Source: Chloroflexota bacterium (GTDB lineage Bacteria > Chloroflexota > Anaerolineae > 4572-78 > J111). Taken from it: 64,000 nt of DNA. The DNA is taken from positions 62,001 to 126,000 of the forward strand of contig BOKF01000018.1 of the NCBI GenBank assembly GCA_016860845.1, in the 5' to 3' direction. Below are positions 25,093 through 33,500 of this stretch, in pieces. Positions within the stretch are counted from its first letter, which is position 1. Every line of letters starts with the position of its first letter. Under the pieces are notes generated by a model that was not told where the DNA came from, did no database searches, and saw only the letters and a program-made list of their open reading frames with translations. The position numbers and the translations under genes were made by a program.

Positions 25093-26556
25093 TTATTTCT
25101 GCGCCGCCTGGATCTGACGGCAAGCTTCTTCCATAGTACTGACCGGGGCCTGGCCCAGAGTAAAGATTTGGTGCCAGGCGGTGTCGGTAATCTGTTTGGC
25201 TTCGGCCTGGTTGGCAAAAATTTCGGCGGTAACAGAATAGCCTTTGAGGTGGCCGTCGGCAAATGCGGCCAGGTCTACATCACGAGCTTTTTCAGGGAAT
25301 TCCTGGCGAACAAAGTTAACCCACTCGTCAATGAGCGAGGCGCGGGCCGGCTGAAGGAAACTGGCCCGGGCCATGGCCCGGCCATAATTTTTGCCGATAA
25401 GGAACTTAACCAGTTCCCAGGCTGCTTCAGGATATTTTGTGCCAGCGTAGATGCCGAAGCCGTCAGTGGTGGCCAGGGTAACCCGCCGGGTCGGGCCAGC
25501 GGGAAAAGGAGCCACGCCCACGCGGAAATTAGCGCCGGCCAGGATGTCTTTTAAGGCCCAGGAGCCATCTTCGACCATGGCAAGTTTTTCGGCAATAAAG
25601 GCCTGGCGGGTGGGCAGGTTCTGGACATCGAGAAAGCTGGCCATCACCCGGTCATCCCACATGCGGGCGCGCAACCATTCCAGCCCGGCCAGCGCTTCCG
25701 GTTCAGCCATAAGGCAGCGCGTGGGGTCCTGAGGGTCTACGAAATGGCCGCCCCAACCGTTGGCGTATAGTTGAAGCCGATCCCAGGTAATGTCAACCAT
25801 ACTGCCCCAGAGGTCGGTTTGGCCGTCGCCGTCACGATCATGGGTAAGACGGCGCATCGCGGCCAGGTAGTCGGCGTGAGTCCAGGCATCGGTAGGATAC
25901 TCTACGTCATACTGGTCAAAAATATCTTTATTAAAGTAGAGCGCCAGCGCCCCATGATACTTGGGCAGGCCGTATTGACGCCCATCACGGGTAAAAAATG
26001 AGCGATACTGGGCCGGGTTCCAGTCGGCGATGGTGGCTTGGTCCAGGTCGGCTTCAACATAGGGGCGCAAGTCCAGCGCGTAACCCTGCTGCGCCCAGAT
26101 GGGGAAAAAGTCACAGCAGCCCTCGAAGATATCAGGTGCGGACCCGGCTTGGAGGTCGGCCAGCATTTTTTCCTCTAGATTTTCCGGATCAGGCGTATAA
26201 AAGACGTGGATATGGGGGTGGGTCTCGTGAAACTCGGCTAATAACTGTTGAACCATCGGCGGGAACCACTCGGTTCGCCAATCTTGATAAACCAGTTGGA
26301 TTTTTTCCGGCGTTTCGGGCTGGGCAGAGAAGGGTGTCAGAGGCAGCGTAGAATTACAGGCGCTCAAGACCGCGCCAGCCGCAGCAAAAGTTCCCCAACG
26401 TAGAAAAATTCGCCGCGAGGTTTTGGTCTTAGGAACTGTCCGGGTAGGAGTTGAAACTGGATTGAGGAGGGGGGAGGGCTGGGTATAGTCAGTTTTGTGC
26501 TTCAATTCTTCTACCTGGCTGCCAGAGAAATGATTTGTTCTTTTGGGTAGTTTCAT
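25093..26556 (-). CDS. Extracellular solute-binding lipoprotein (family 1, sugar type), Tat-like signal
   Basis: 487-aa binding protein of the maltose/multiple-sugar class. An unusually long N-terminal stretch of about 47 residues precedes a twin-arginine-like signal (TSRRIFLRWGTFAAAGAVL) and the lipobox LSAC. The mature part shows family marks: AGSAPDIFEG, YGLPKYHGALALYFNKDIF, and FLIGKNYGRAMA. No permease or ATPase genes are nearby; it is followed 9 nt later by the sensor kinase. I infer a sensing rather than transport role. The long leader could mean the true start is downstream at a non-ATG codon; no ribosome site settles this. Confidence 0.9.
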   Translation of the reverse strand: MKLPKRTNHFSGSQVEELKHKTDYTQPSPLLNPVSTPTRTVPKTKTSRRIFLRWGTFAAAGAVLSACNSTLPLTPFSAQPETPEKIQLVYQDWRTEWFPPMVQQLLAEFHETHPHIHVFYTPDPENLEEKMLADLQAGSAPDIFEGCCDFFPIWAQQGYALDLRPYVEADLDQATIADWNPAQYRSFFTRDGRQYGLPKYHGALALYFNKDIFDQYDVEYPTDAWTHADYLAAMRRLTHDRDGDGQTDLWGSMVDITWDRLQLYANGWGGHFVDPQDPTRCLMAEPEALAGLEWLRARMWDDRVMASFLDVQNLPTRQAFIAEKLAMVEDGSWALKDILAGANFRVGVAPFPAGPTRRVTLATTDGFGIYAGTKYPEAAWELVKFLIGKNYGRAMARASFLQPARASLIDEWVNFVRQEFPEKARDVDLAAFADGHLKGYSVTAEIFANQAEAKQITDTAWHQIFTLGQAPVSTMEEACRQIQAAQK

Positions 26557-26573
26557 TAATCATTGTCGCTCAT

Positions 26574-26579
26574 AGTATA
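26574..26579 (-). promoter_or_regulatory. Possible extended -10 promoter of the binding protein/kinase operon
   Basis: Minus strand TGG followed by TATACT (26579-26574), an extended -10 without a good -35. The start point would lie only about 10 nt before the ATG at 26556. Confidence 0.35.
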
Positions 26580-26672
26580 CCACTTAGTGCAAATTTGTGC
26601 GGGTTTTGTGGCGGCTCTTAAGAGGTAAGGCGCTACTTATAAATCCCTGCTCATAGTAACTTCATGTGAGAA

Positions 26673-26706
26673 CTCAAACGAAATTCAAACGGATTGCTGG
26701 TATGAT
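26673..26706 (+). promoter_or_regulatory. Direct-repeat promoter, TTCAAAC type (distal, for the OmpR-type regulator)
   Basis: CTCAAAC (26673) and TTCAAAC (26684) are spaced 11 bp and start 28 and 17 bp before the -10 TATGAT (26701-26706), which is preceded by TGG (extended -10). This is the geometry of a PhoB/OmpR-type activated promoter. It is the first of two such promoters before the regulator at 26927. The remainder of the 26557-26926 gap shows no gene. Confidence 0.55.
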
Positions 26707-26762
26707 AGTAACAGAGTAATGAAGGCAGTACCATAAAAATTTGTTGAAAAAGTTCTCATACT

Positions 26763-26796
26763 TTCAAACCAAATTCAAACTTTATTCTGATATAAT
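26763..26796 (+). promoter_or_regulatory. Direct-repeat promoter, TTCAAAC type (proximal, for the OmpR-type regulator)
   Basis: TTCAAAC at 26763 and 26774 (11-bp pitch) start 28 and 17 bp before TATAAT (26791-26796), which is preceded by TGA (extended -10). The leader to the ATG at 26927 is about 125 nt. Regulation by the gene's own product is plausible. Confidence 0.6.
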
Positions 26797-26926
26797 ACTT
26801 TTAGTTCTTTTTGGGGAGAAAAAATTCCCCATTTGGAGCCTGCATTGCCACGGATCAAAAGCTAATTTCCACAATTTTTCCATGTGAACTCGTTCGTTCT
26901 GCTCACAAAAAAGTAGGAGACTGATA

Positions 26927-27631
26927 ATGGCGGAAACCCTCTTGTTAATTGAAGATGATGTTACCTTATGTGAAGCCCTGCGGTTTATGTTAACCAAAAA
27001 AGGCTTCCATGTGGAAGTGGCCAATAGCGCCATCACCGGGTTGCAAAAGGCATATTCAGTCAAACCCGATGCTATTATTTTGGATATTATGCTGCCTGAT
27101 ATGGATGGCTGGCAGACATGCGCTCGTTTTAGAGAGATGTCCGATGTGCCCATTATTATGCTGACGGCGCTGGGTTCCGAGGAAAATGTGGTCAAAGGAC
27201 TGAATCTGGGAGCGGATGATTATATCATCAAACCGGTGACGGCTGAGGAATTGTCGGCTCGGGTGCGGGCACTACTGCGGCGAGTTACCCGCTCAAATGG
27301 CCCTACCGGGGCCACCACCAGCAATGGCCGCGGCCCGATCTTCACCTTCGAGAATCTCATTATTGATTTTGACAAACATGAAGTCACGGTTGACGGTAAA
27401 CGAATTGATCTCAGCCCGACTGAATTTCGTTTGCTCTCTGTCCTTGTTCGGCACAAGGGGCGCATGCTGCCCCATGAATTTTTGCTGACCGAAGTTTGGG
27501 GACCAGAGTATGTCGGTGAGATAGATTATTTGCGTTTGTACATCAGCTACTTGAGGCGCAAGGTTGAGAAAGATCCTTCTAAGCCCAATTTGATTCATAA
27601 CGAATGGGGGGTGGGTTACCGTTTTGGTTAG
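26927..27631 (+). CDS. OmpR/PhoB-family response regulator
   Basis: 234-aa transcription regulator. The receiver domain has Glu9-Asp10-Asp11, phospho-acceptor Asp53 (ILDIMLPDMDG), a Thr in IIMLTA and Lys in IIKPV; a Gly/Asn/Thr-rich linker follows, then a winged helix (about 135-234) with LSPTEFRLLSVLVRHKGRML, HEFLLTEVWG and RLYISYLRRKVE. This output class binds direct repeats on an 11-bp pitch, which are found before its own gene and several genes downstream. TAGGAG precedes the ATG. The kinase gene follows but has its own promoter and a terminator lies between. Confidence 0.95.
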   Translation: MAETLLLIEDDVTLCEALRFMLTKKGFHVEVANSAITGLQKAYSVKPDAIILDIMLPDMDGWQTCARFREMSDVPIIMLTALGSEENVVKGLNLGADDYIIKPVTAEELSARVRALLRRVTRSNGPTGATTSNGRGPIFTFENLIIDFDKHEVTVDGKRIDLSPTEFRLLSVLVRHKGRMLPHEFLLTEVWGPEYVGEIDYLRLYISYLRRKVEKDPSKPNLIHNEWGVGYRFG

Positions 27632-27686
27632 TCAAGAACAGAGTATGCCAGGGGTGGCATAAGGGCGATTTGCAAAAGAAAGTTTA

Positions 27687-27716
27687 GAGAGAGTGTTAGC
27701 TCTCTCTTCTTTTTAC
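27687..27716 (+). terminator. Rho-independent terminator of the regulator gene
   Basis: AGAGAGAG (27687-27694), 6-nt loop, CTCTCTCT (27701-27708), followed by TCTTTTTA. It separates the regulator at 26927 from the promoter at 27724-27779. Confidence 0.75.
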
Positions 27717-27723
27717 TTTGGGA

Positions 27724-27779
27724 TTCTAACTTTTTTCTAATAGTTTTTAAACGGCTTTATCATTAAATGTTGTTAAACT
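27724..27779 (+). promoter_or_regulatory. Direct-repeat promoter, TTCTAAC type (for the GAF/PAS kinase)
   Basis: Four 7-bp units on an 11-bp pitch: TTCTAAC (27724), TTCTAAT (27735), TTTAAAC (27746), TTATCAT (27757). The -10 TAAACT (27774-27779) follows TGT. The first repeat starts 50 bp before the -10, as in the copies at 31129, 38776 and 52285. Confidence 0.65.
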
Positions 27780-27848
27780 GGCTACTGTCAGAGGTCAAAA
27801 AGCAAGCTTCTACACCTCCAGTTCTAATTACCAAAACAAGAGGCAAAT

Positions 27849-30344
27849 GTGGCCGGAGAAAAAGTTCTGATTGTCAACTCGAATGTGGAGTTGGTTGAGA
27901 GTATTGCTGAACAGATATTGGTCCCGCACGGGTTTAAACCGTTGCTGGCTTACAGTCAAAATGAAGGGGTCAAGTTAGCGGTGGCCAAATCACCGCAGCT
28001 TTTGCTCCTACACTTGCCCCTGGATTCCATGATGCAACTTTTGCAGCGAATTGCTCAGACCGGCCGTTTAATTCCGGGAATTTTGATGGTCGAGCAGGCA
28101 TCGTCATTCATTCCGGTTGAAGCCCTGCGACTGGGAGTCCAGGATTATGTAGCTGAGCCTTTTATCGCTGAAGATATCTTGCAGTCAGTACGGCGGGTGT
28201 TGGCTCATGAGGCTCGCTCGATTAGTTATCAACAATTGACTGAAGAGTTGGCCGGGTTTAATCAAAATTTAGAGCAGCAGACCAAAGAATTTGAATCCGT
28301 TTTAGGTACAGGCGGGCCGGGGGGATCCCTGGAAGATTTGGACTCGGTCCTTAATCGAGTTACAGAGGCGGCCGTATCTATCACCGGCGCCGACAGTGGT
28401 TATCTGTTTGTGCTTGATAAAGAAACAGAAGCTCTCCGCCTGCGGGCGGCTCAGAATCTGAGCAAAATTCAAGCTAAAGCTTTTGCCACCCAGTTTGAGG
28501 ACAGCATCGCTCGAGCCACTGTTCGTTCCGGCAAACCCATTCTGCTCAGCGGCAGCAGCGGGCAATACCTTGACTTGAAAACAGTTTACCCGGTTAAATC
28601 GTTGCTCAATGTCCCCCTCAAAGCCGATGAACAAATCATCGGCGTTTTAGGCGTGGATAACCAAACTTCCAATGCCCGTTTTTCGCTGGTGGATTTGCGC
28701 CGGCTGACCGAATTGGCAGATATGGCGGCAACTGCCGTGGTGAACGCCCGCCAATATAGCGAGGCTCGCCAGGAGATTGGACGTCACATCGAGGAGGTGG
28801 CAACGCTGCAAGCAATAGCCAGCCAACTCGGTGACATCACCGACTTTAATGTGGGTGCGCAACTTGCCTTGTCGCTGGCCCTTAATGCAACCAATGCTGA
28901 GGCCGGGGTTCTGGCTTGGAGTGAGGATGAAAAGCACAGTTCGACCCGCTATATTTTGCAGGGGAAACTTAGCGGCGTTACTGCCACCCCACCTGATGCC
29001 ACCACTCCCCATCAATGGTGGGATGAACAGATACTCCAGGAAGTGATTAGGTCCGGGCAACCCCTGCTCTCGTACGATCTGGGCCATAGGAGCAATGGCA
29101 AAGCTAACAGCAAAAATGGGGGCTATACTCGTTCCCGGCTGGTTGTGCCGATGCGGCGGGGCAACAAAATTGTGGGCGCCATCAACCTTGAAAGCACCCA
29201 GCCCAACACGTTTAGCCAGGAAGACCTGCAATTTGTCACCAGTGTGGCCGATCAAGTCGTCATTGCCCTGGAGAGCGCTCTTTTGCAAGAAAAAGCTGAG
29301 GCAGAGCAAGAACGGCTGTCGTTGATGATGGAAGCGGTAGATAATGGTGTTTTACTGGTAGATGCTGATTTGCGGTTGATGGCCCAAAATGAAGCGGCCG
29401 GCCAAATGTTGGGTTGGTCAGAGGCTGAGGTGGTGGGGCGTTCCGTCTGCATGTTTGAGGCTGCCAGTGAAGATGCTTCGCCAGGATTATGCCAATTGTT
29501 GAGTCAAGCCATTGAAAAACGGCAGCGAGCTGTTAGTAACGAACCTATCTTGCTGATAAAAAAGAGCGGCCCACCTATTCCAGTTAAAGTGAAAATTGTG
29601 CCGGTGATTCGAGAAGGGGTAGTAATGGGCGCAATTTGCGCATTTCATCTTTCCAAAAAGGGGGATGAACATATTCGCTTTGAGTTTGCCAACATGGCCG
29701 CGCATCTGCTGCGGACACCGCTCACTTCCATTCAAGCGGCAGTTGATTTATTACTCAGTTCGGAATTAAATGTGGAAGAGCAGCGGGTGATGCTCGACAA
29801 GCTGCGCGAACAGAGCCAGCGGATGCGTGAGTTTGTGAAAGAATTAGTTGAAATGTCTCGATTGGAGGCCGGTATCGTTCGAGTGTATGCCGAGCCGGTG
29901 GCGCTGTCACCCTTGCTTGAGCGGACGCTAGGATTGGTCCGATACGAGCAACCCCAGCACAGCTTCAGTCTTACTATTGCCGATACCATTCCGATTGTAG
30001 CGGCCGATCTAGCTAAAACTGAGCTTATTCTCATGAATTTATTACGTAATGGAGTCAGCCGCTGCCCAAATGGGGGCCATATCACCCTTGAAATTGAAGC
30101 AGAAGACCACGAAGTTATCATTTCGGTGGCCGATGATGGTGAAGCTATCCCGTTGGTACAGCTTGATCGGATTTTTGCCCAGTTTTACCCCGTTGACTGC
30201 ACCAACGGTTCAGTGATGTCCACCTATCACCTGGGTCTTTACAGCACTAAGCGTTTGATTGAATTACAAAATGGCCGTGTTTGGGTTGAGAGCCAGCCCG
30301 GAAAAGGGTCACGATTTAGCTTCTCTTTACCTGTTTGGAGGTAG
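27849..30344 (+). CDS. Soluble hybrid-type histidine kinase: pseudo-receiver, two GAF, PAS, HisKA, HATPase
   Basis: 831-aa cytoplasmic kinase, GTG start, no membrane helix. The N-terminal domain (1-120) has a receiver fold pattern (KVLIVNSNVELVES, LGVQDYVAEPF) but lacks the acidic pair, and the phospho-acceptor position reads LLLHLPLDS, so it is a degenerate receiver. GAF domains lie at about 155-300 and 310-480, PAS at about 485-600, and HisKA has MAAHLLRTPLTSI with His619. The ATP domain has weakened boxes (NLLRNGVSRC, DDGEAIP, HLGLYSTK) but keeps GKGSRFSFSLP. The gene ends 1 nt before the second OmpR-type regulator, its likely partner. Confidence 0.9.
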   Translation: MAGEKVLIVNSNVELVESIAEQILVPHGFKPLLAYSQNEGVKLAVAKSPQLLLLHLPLDSMMQLLQRIAQTGRLIPGILMVEQASSFIPVEALRLGVQDYVAEPFIAEDILQSVRRVLAHEARSISYQQLTEELAGFNQNLEQQTKEFESVLGTGGPGGSLEDLDSVLNRVTEAAVSITGADSGYLFVLDKETEALRLRAAQNLSKIQAKAFATQFEDSIARATVRSGKPILLSGSSGQYLDLKTVYPVKSLLNVPLKADEQIIGVLGVDNQTSNARFSLVDLRRLTELADMAATAVVNARQYSEARQEIGRHIEEVATLQAIASQLGDITDFNVGAQLALSLALNATNAEAGVLAWSEDEKHSSTRYILQGKLSGVTATPPDATTPHQWWDEQILQEVIRSGQPLLSYDLGHRSNGKANSKNGGYTRSRLVVPMRRGNKIVGAINLESTQPNTFSQEDLQFVTSVADQVVIALESALLQEKAEAEQERLSLMMEAVDNGVLLVDADLRLMAQNEAAGQMLGWSEAEVVGRSVCMFEAASEDASPGLCQLLSQAIEKRQRAVSNEPILLIKKSGPPIPVKVKIVPVIREGVVMGAICAFHLSKKGDEHIRFEFANMAAHLLRTPLTSIQAAVDLLLSSELNVEEQRVMLDKLREQSQRMREFVKELVEMSRLEAGIVRVYAEPVALSPLLERTLGLVRYEQPQHSFSLTIADTIPIVAADLAKTELILMNLLRNGVSRCPNGGHITLEIEAEDHEVIISVADDGEAIPLVQLDRIFAQFYPVDCTNGSVMSTYHLGLYSTKRLIELQNGRVWVESQPGKGSRFSFSLPVWR

Positions 30345-30345
30345 T

Positions 30346-31056
30346 ATGCCCACAAAAATCCTGCTCATAGATGATGATCCGACCATACTTCAATTGCTAA
30401 AACTCTTTCTGGAAAACGAGGGCTATCAGGTGATGATAGCCGAGAGTGGCATGGCGGGCTTGGAACTGGCCGCCAAACAAATGCCGGATTTGGCAATTGT
30501 GGATTTAATCATGCCGGTGTTGGACGGCTTTGAAACATGTCGACGCCTGCGCGAGTTCGGTGTCCAATCCATTTTAGTGATGAGCCACCGGCACGACGAA
30601 CGGAGTGTAATCCGCTCTTTAGAAATGGGCGCAGATGATTATTTACGCAAACCTTTTGCTGTACCCATTTTTTTGGCTAAGATTCGGACGCTGCTCCGGC
30701 GCAATGGCCAAAGCGACTACGGTGAAACACCCCTGCTGTACGATGATGGCCAGCTATTAATTGATCTGGAGCGGCGTCATATTGAAGTGCGCGGTGAATT
30801 TGTGCAGTTGACCCCTACTGAATTTCGTTTGCTCTCGATTTTGCTGCGCAATGTAGGCCGGGTTGTCTCCCACGAAGAGTTGATCCGCGAGGTGTGGGGC
30901 ACTGAAGATGGCGCGACGATTGCTTCCCTCAAAGTTTATATTCACTACCTGCGTAATAAAATTGAAGATCATCCAAAGAAACCTCATTATCTCTTGGCTG
31001 AATGGGGGATCGGCTATCGCCTGCGCGATCCCAAAATGGTTACACAAACGGCTTAA
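30346..31056 (+). CDS. OmpR/PhoB-family response regulator, kinase-linked
   Basis: 236-aa regulator. The receiver has Asp9-Asp10-Asp11, phospho-acceptor Asp53 (AIVDLIMPVLDG) and Lys in YLRKPFA; the usual Thr position reads LVMSH, a Ser. The winged-helix part has LTPTEFRLLSILLRNVGRVV and SLKVYIHYLRNKIE, nearly parallel to the regulator at 26927, so the two are likely paralogues. GGAGG 4 nt before ATG 30346 fixes the start, although the frame is open upstream. It is co-transcribed with the kinase and ends at a strong terminator. It is a candidate activator of the 11-bp-repeat promoters. Confidence 0.94.
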   Translation: MPTKILLIDDDPTILQLLKLFLENEGYQVMIAESGMAGLELAAKQMPDLAIVDLIMPVLDGFETCRRLREFGVQSILVMSHRHDERSVIRSLEMGADDYLRKPFAVPIFLAKIRTLLRRNGQSDYGETPLLYDDGQLLIDLERRHIEVRGEFVQLTPTEFRLLSILLRNVGRVVSHEELIREVWGTEDGATIASLKVYIHYLRNKIEDHPKKPHYLLAEWGIGYRLRDPKMVTQTA

Positions 31057-31096
31057 AAACCTGTTTTTCCTGTAGAAGAAAATTACGCTTAATATC

Positions 31097-31124
31097 GAGA
31101 GCCTAACCCCAGGCTCTCTTTTTT
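31097..31124 (+). terminator. Rho-independent terminator of the kinase/regulator operon
   Basis: GAGAGCCT, 6-nt loop, AGGCTCTC, then six T. It lies 40 nt after the regulator stop and 5 nt before the next direct-repeat promoter. Confidence 0.88.
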
Positions 31125-31128
31125 AATT

Positions 31129-31184
31129 TTCTAACTCTTTTCTAAGTATCTTCACACGTCTTTATCATAAAATCTTGTTAAACT
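31129..31184 (+). promoter_or_regulatory. Direct-repeat promoter, TTCTAAC type (for the first polysaccharide operon)
   Basis: TTCTAAC (31129), TTCTAAG (31140), TTCACAC (31151), TTATCAT (31162), all 11 bp apart; TGT precedes the -10 TAAACT (31179-31184). The expected start near 31191 lies downstream of the apparent ORF opening at 31175, so translation must begin at the ATG at 31250. Confidence 0.68.
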
Positions 31185-31249
31185 GTGGCTGCAAGTTTAA
31201 TAGAAGCTCAAGTTTTGGGCTTATTTTTTATGCCCATAGGAGAGTAAAG

Positions 31250-32728
31250 ATGACTGAAGCAACATATCAATTAGCTAATCCGTTACCGGTTGCTGTTAAC
31301 GCTCGCTGGGCCGAAAGACTACTGCTAACCGTCGTGTTAATCTGTATGGATCTGGTGATGGTACTTTCTGGCTTTTGGTTGGCCTATACTATTCGCTTTG
31401 AAGTTGGGTTATCTTGGACTTATCAACCTGAAGTACCGCCGGTGGATTTCTATCAAAAGCTGGTTTTTCTCATTGTGCCAGTCTGGCTTGTTGTCTTCCG
31501 CCTGTTTGGTCTATATGATTTTAAGAATTTGTTTGGCGGCACGCGGGAGTATGCCTACGCTTTTAATGCCTCGACCTTTTGCATGATGTTGATTATTCTT
31601 TTTATCTTCTTTGGTGACACTCAAAATATTGCCCGAGCCTGGGTAATTCTCTCCTGGCTGTTGGTCAGTTTTGGGGTAATCTTAGGCCGTTTTCTCTTAC
31701 GACGGATTGTCCAAAATCTGCGCGCCAATGGCCGTTTCCTTACCGCCGCGTTGATTATTGGGGCCAACGAAGAGGGTCTGGCCATAGCCGAACAACTTCA
31801 AGCCAACCCCAAAGCCGGAGTCTGGTTGGCCGGTTTTGCCGACGATGAACTGGGGCCGGGCAGCGAATTGTTGCCGAATGTGCCCGTGCTGGGTTCGGTA
31901 GATGCGATTGGTCTCCTGGTTAGACAACATGGCATCCAGGAGATAATTGTCGCTTCTACGGCCCTGCCGCGCGAAAAATTACTGCAACTGTTTACCGCTT
32001 TCGGCTCTGAAGACAATATTACCATTCGCATGTCCTCTGGTTTGTACGAACTGCTGACGACCGGGGTCGAAGTACAAGAGTTTGGCAATGTACCCCTATT
32101 GAGTGTCAATAAGGTGCGGCTGACCGGTGTGGACGTCATTATGAAAACCTTGCTGGATACCCTTCTTTCCGTTGGAGCGCTCCTGGTTTTCTTGCCGGTG
32201 ATGGTGGCGATTGCTATTGCCATCCGGCTCGACTCACCCGGTCCAATTTTCCACCTGCGTCGTGTGGTCGGCGTGGGCGGCAAAGCCTTTAATGCCCTAA
32301 AATTCCGCACCATGTATGTTGACGCCGATGAACGCCTGGCCCGTGATCCGGAGTTGCGGCGAGAATTTGAACTAAATCACAAACTCAAAAATGATCCCCG
32401 CGTCACCCGCATCGGGCGTTTCTTGCGTCGCACCAGCTTGGATGAACTGCCCCAACTCATCAATGTCTTGTTTGGTCAGATGAGTCTGGTGGGACCGCGC
32501 ATGATCACCGCCGAAGAGCGGGCGCGCTACGGTAAATGGCGGATGAACCTCTCGACGGTTAAACCGGGTATCACCGGCCTCTGGCAGGTGAGTGGGCGCA
32601 GCGATGTTAGCTATGAGGAGCGGGTTATGCTGGATATGAACTACATCCGCAATTACAGTATTTGGTTTGACCTGCACATATTGTGGCAAACTATCCCGGC
32701 TGTGCTAAAATCCCGTGGGGCTTATTAA
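31250..32728 (+). CDS. Undecaprenyl-phosphate sugar phosphotransferase (initiating enzyme)
   Basis: 492-aa polyisoprenyl-phosphate sugar-1-phosphate transferase of the WbaP/WcaJ type, which loads the first sugar onto the lipid carrier at the membrane. N-terminal helices (LLLTVVLICMDLVMVLSGFWL and others to about residue 150) lead to a CoA_binding_3-like Rossmann domain (ALIIGANEEGLAIAEQL), a further helix, and the catalytic Bac_transf domain with KFRTMYVDAD, RTSLDELPQLINVLFGQMS, VGPRM and KPGITGLWQVSGRS. The start is the ATG at 31250 with AGGAGAG upstream. Its stop overlaps the next gene (TAATG). The sugar it transfers is unknown. Confidence 0.94.
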   Translation: MTEATYQLANPLPVAVNARWAERLLLTVVLICMDLVMVLSGFWLAYTIRFEVGLSWTYQPEVPPVDFYQKLVFLIVPVWLVVFRLFGLYDFKNLFGGTREYAYAFNASTFCMMLIILFIFFGDTQNIARAWVILSWLLVSFGVILGRFLLRRIVQNLRANGRFLTAALIIGANEEGLAIAEQLQANPKAGVWLAGFADDELGPGSELLPNVPVLGSVDAIGLLVRQHGIQEIIVASTALPREKLLQLFTAFGSEDNITIRMSSGLYELLTTGVEVQEFGNVPLLSVNKVRLTGVDVIMKTLLDTLLSVGALLVFLPVMVAIAIAIRLDSPGPIFHLRRVVGVGGKAFNALKFRTMYVDADERLARDPELRREFELNHKLKNDPRVTRIGRFLRRTSLDELPQLINVLFGQMSLVGPRMITAEERARYGKWRMNLSTVKPGITGLWQVSGRSDVSYEERVMLDMNYIRNYSIWFDLHILWQTIPAVLKSRGAY

Positions 32729-33435
32729 TGAAAGGTATGATTTTGGCCGCAGGTGAGGGCCGGCGCCTGCGGCCGCTGACTGACCATGCGCCGAAACCGA
32801 TGCTGCCGGTGGCCGGCCGGCCTCTCTTAGAACACACCATTACTTATCTGCGCGATTGCGGTGTAACCGATCTGGCTGTCAATCTTTATCATTTACCTCA
32901 AGTAGTTATAGATTATTTTGGCGACGGGAGTCGTTGGGGGGTCAGCCTGCATTACTCGGTTGAAGAGCACTTGCTCGGTTCGGCAGGTGGGGTTAAACGA
33001 CTCCAATCATTTTTTGATGACACTTTTATTGTTTTCTATGGTGACTTGTTGACCTGGGCTGATTTGCGCCCGATGATTGAACTTCACCGCCGCACCGGCG
33101 TTCTTGCTACAATGGGCCTCTATCATGTGCCCGACCCCTGGAACCGGGGCATCGTTCAACTTGACGAAGCTAAAAATGTCATCCGCTTTGTCGAAAAGCC
33201 GCCTCGCGATCAAGTTTTTTCTAATTTAGCCAATGCCGGCATCTACGTGCTTGAACCAGAGGTTCTGAATCGCATTCCAGCCGAACAGGTGTATGATTTT
33301 GGCCATGATGTTTTTCCGGGTTTACTAGCCGATGGTATTCATATAGCCGGCTACATAATTGAGGATTTGCTGATTGACATCGGTTTGCCGGAGAAGTATG
33401 AGGAGGCCAATCGGATCATGTTAAAAGTTGGTTAA
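32728..33435 (+). CDS. hddC: Heptose-1-phosphate nucleotidyltransferase (HddC-like)
   Basis: 235-aa sugar-nucleotide transferase. The N-terminal signature MILAAGEGRRLRPLT and KPMLPV is the nucleotide/Mg2+ site of the NTP_transferase family; FYGDLLT supplies the metal Asp and FVEKP the sugar-phosphate site. The nearest functional fit is D-glycero-alpha-D-manno-heptose-1-phosphate guanylyltransferase, chosen because gmhA, gmhB and hddA-type genes are in the same locus; sequence alone cannot exclude a mannose-1-phosphate or glucose-1-phosphate enzyme. The start overlaps the previous stop by one base. Confidence 0.8.
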   Translation: MKGMILAAGEGRRLRPLTDHAPKPMLPVAGRPLLEHTITYLRDCGVTDLAVNLYHLPQVVIDYFGDGSRWGVSLHYSVEEHLLGSAGGVKRLQSFFDDTFIVFYGDLLTWADLRPMIELHRRTGVLATMGLYHVPDPWNRGIVQLDEAKNVIRFVEKPPRDQVFSNLANAGIYVLEPEVLNRIPAEQVYDFGHDVFPGLLADGIHIAGYIIEDLLIDIGLPEKYEEANRIMLKVG

Positions 33436-33444
33436 TAACAAGGT

Positions 33445-33482
33445 AAAATTGGAGTACGGCCAATTGGCTGTGCTCTAATTTT
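33445..33482 (+). other. Intra-operon hairpin before gmhA
   Basis: A 17-bp stem (33445-33461 with 33466-33482) closes an AATT loop. Three pairs are G-U in the plus-strand RNA and would be A-C mismatches on the other strand, so it is built for plus-strand RNA. A T-rich end follows (AATTTTCTATTT). It may be a partial terminator or processing site between hddC and gmhA. Confidence 0.55.
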
Positions 33483-33500
33483 CTATTTGAAAGGATTGTC

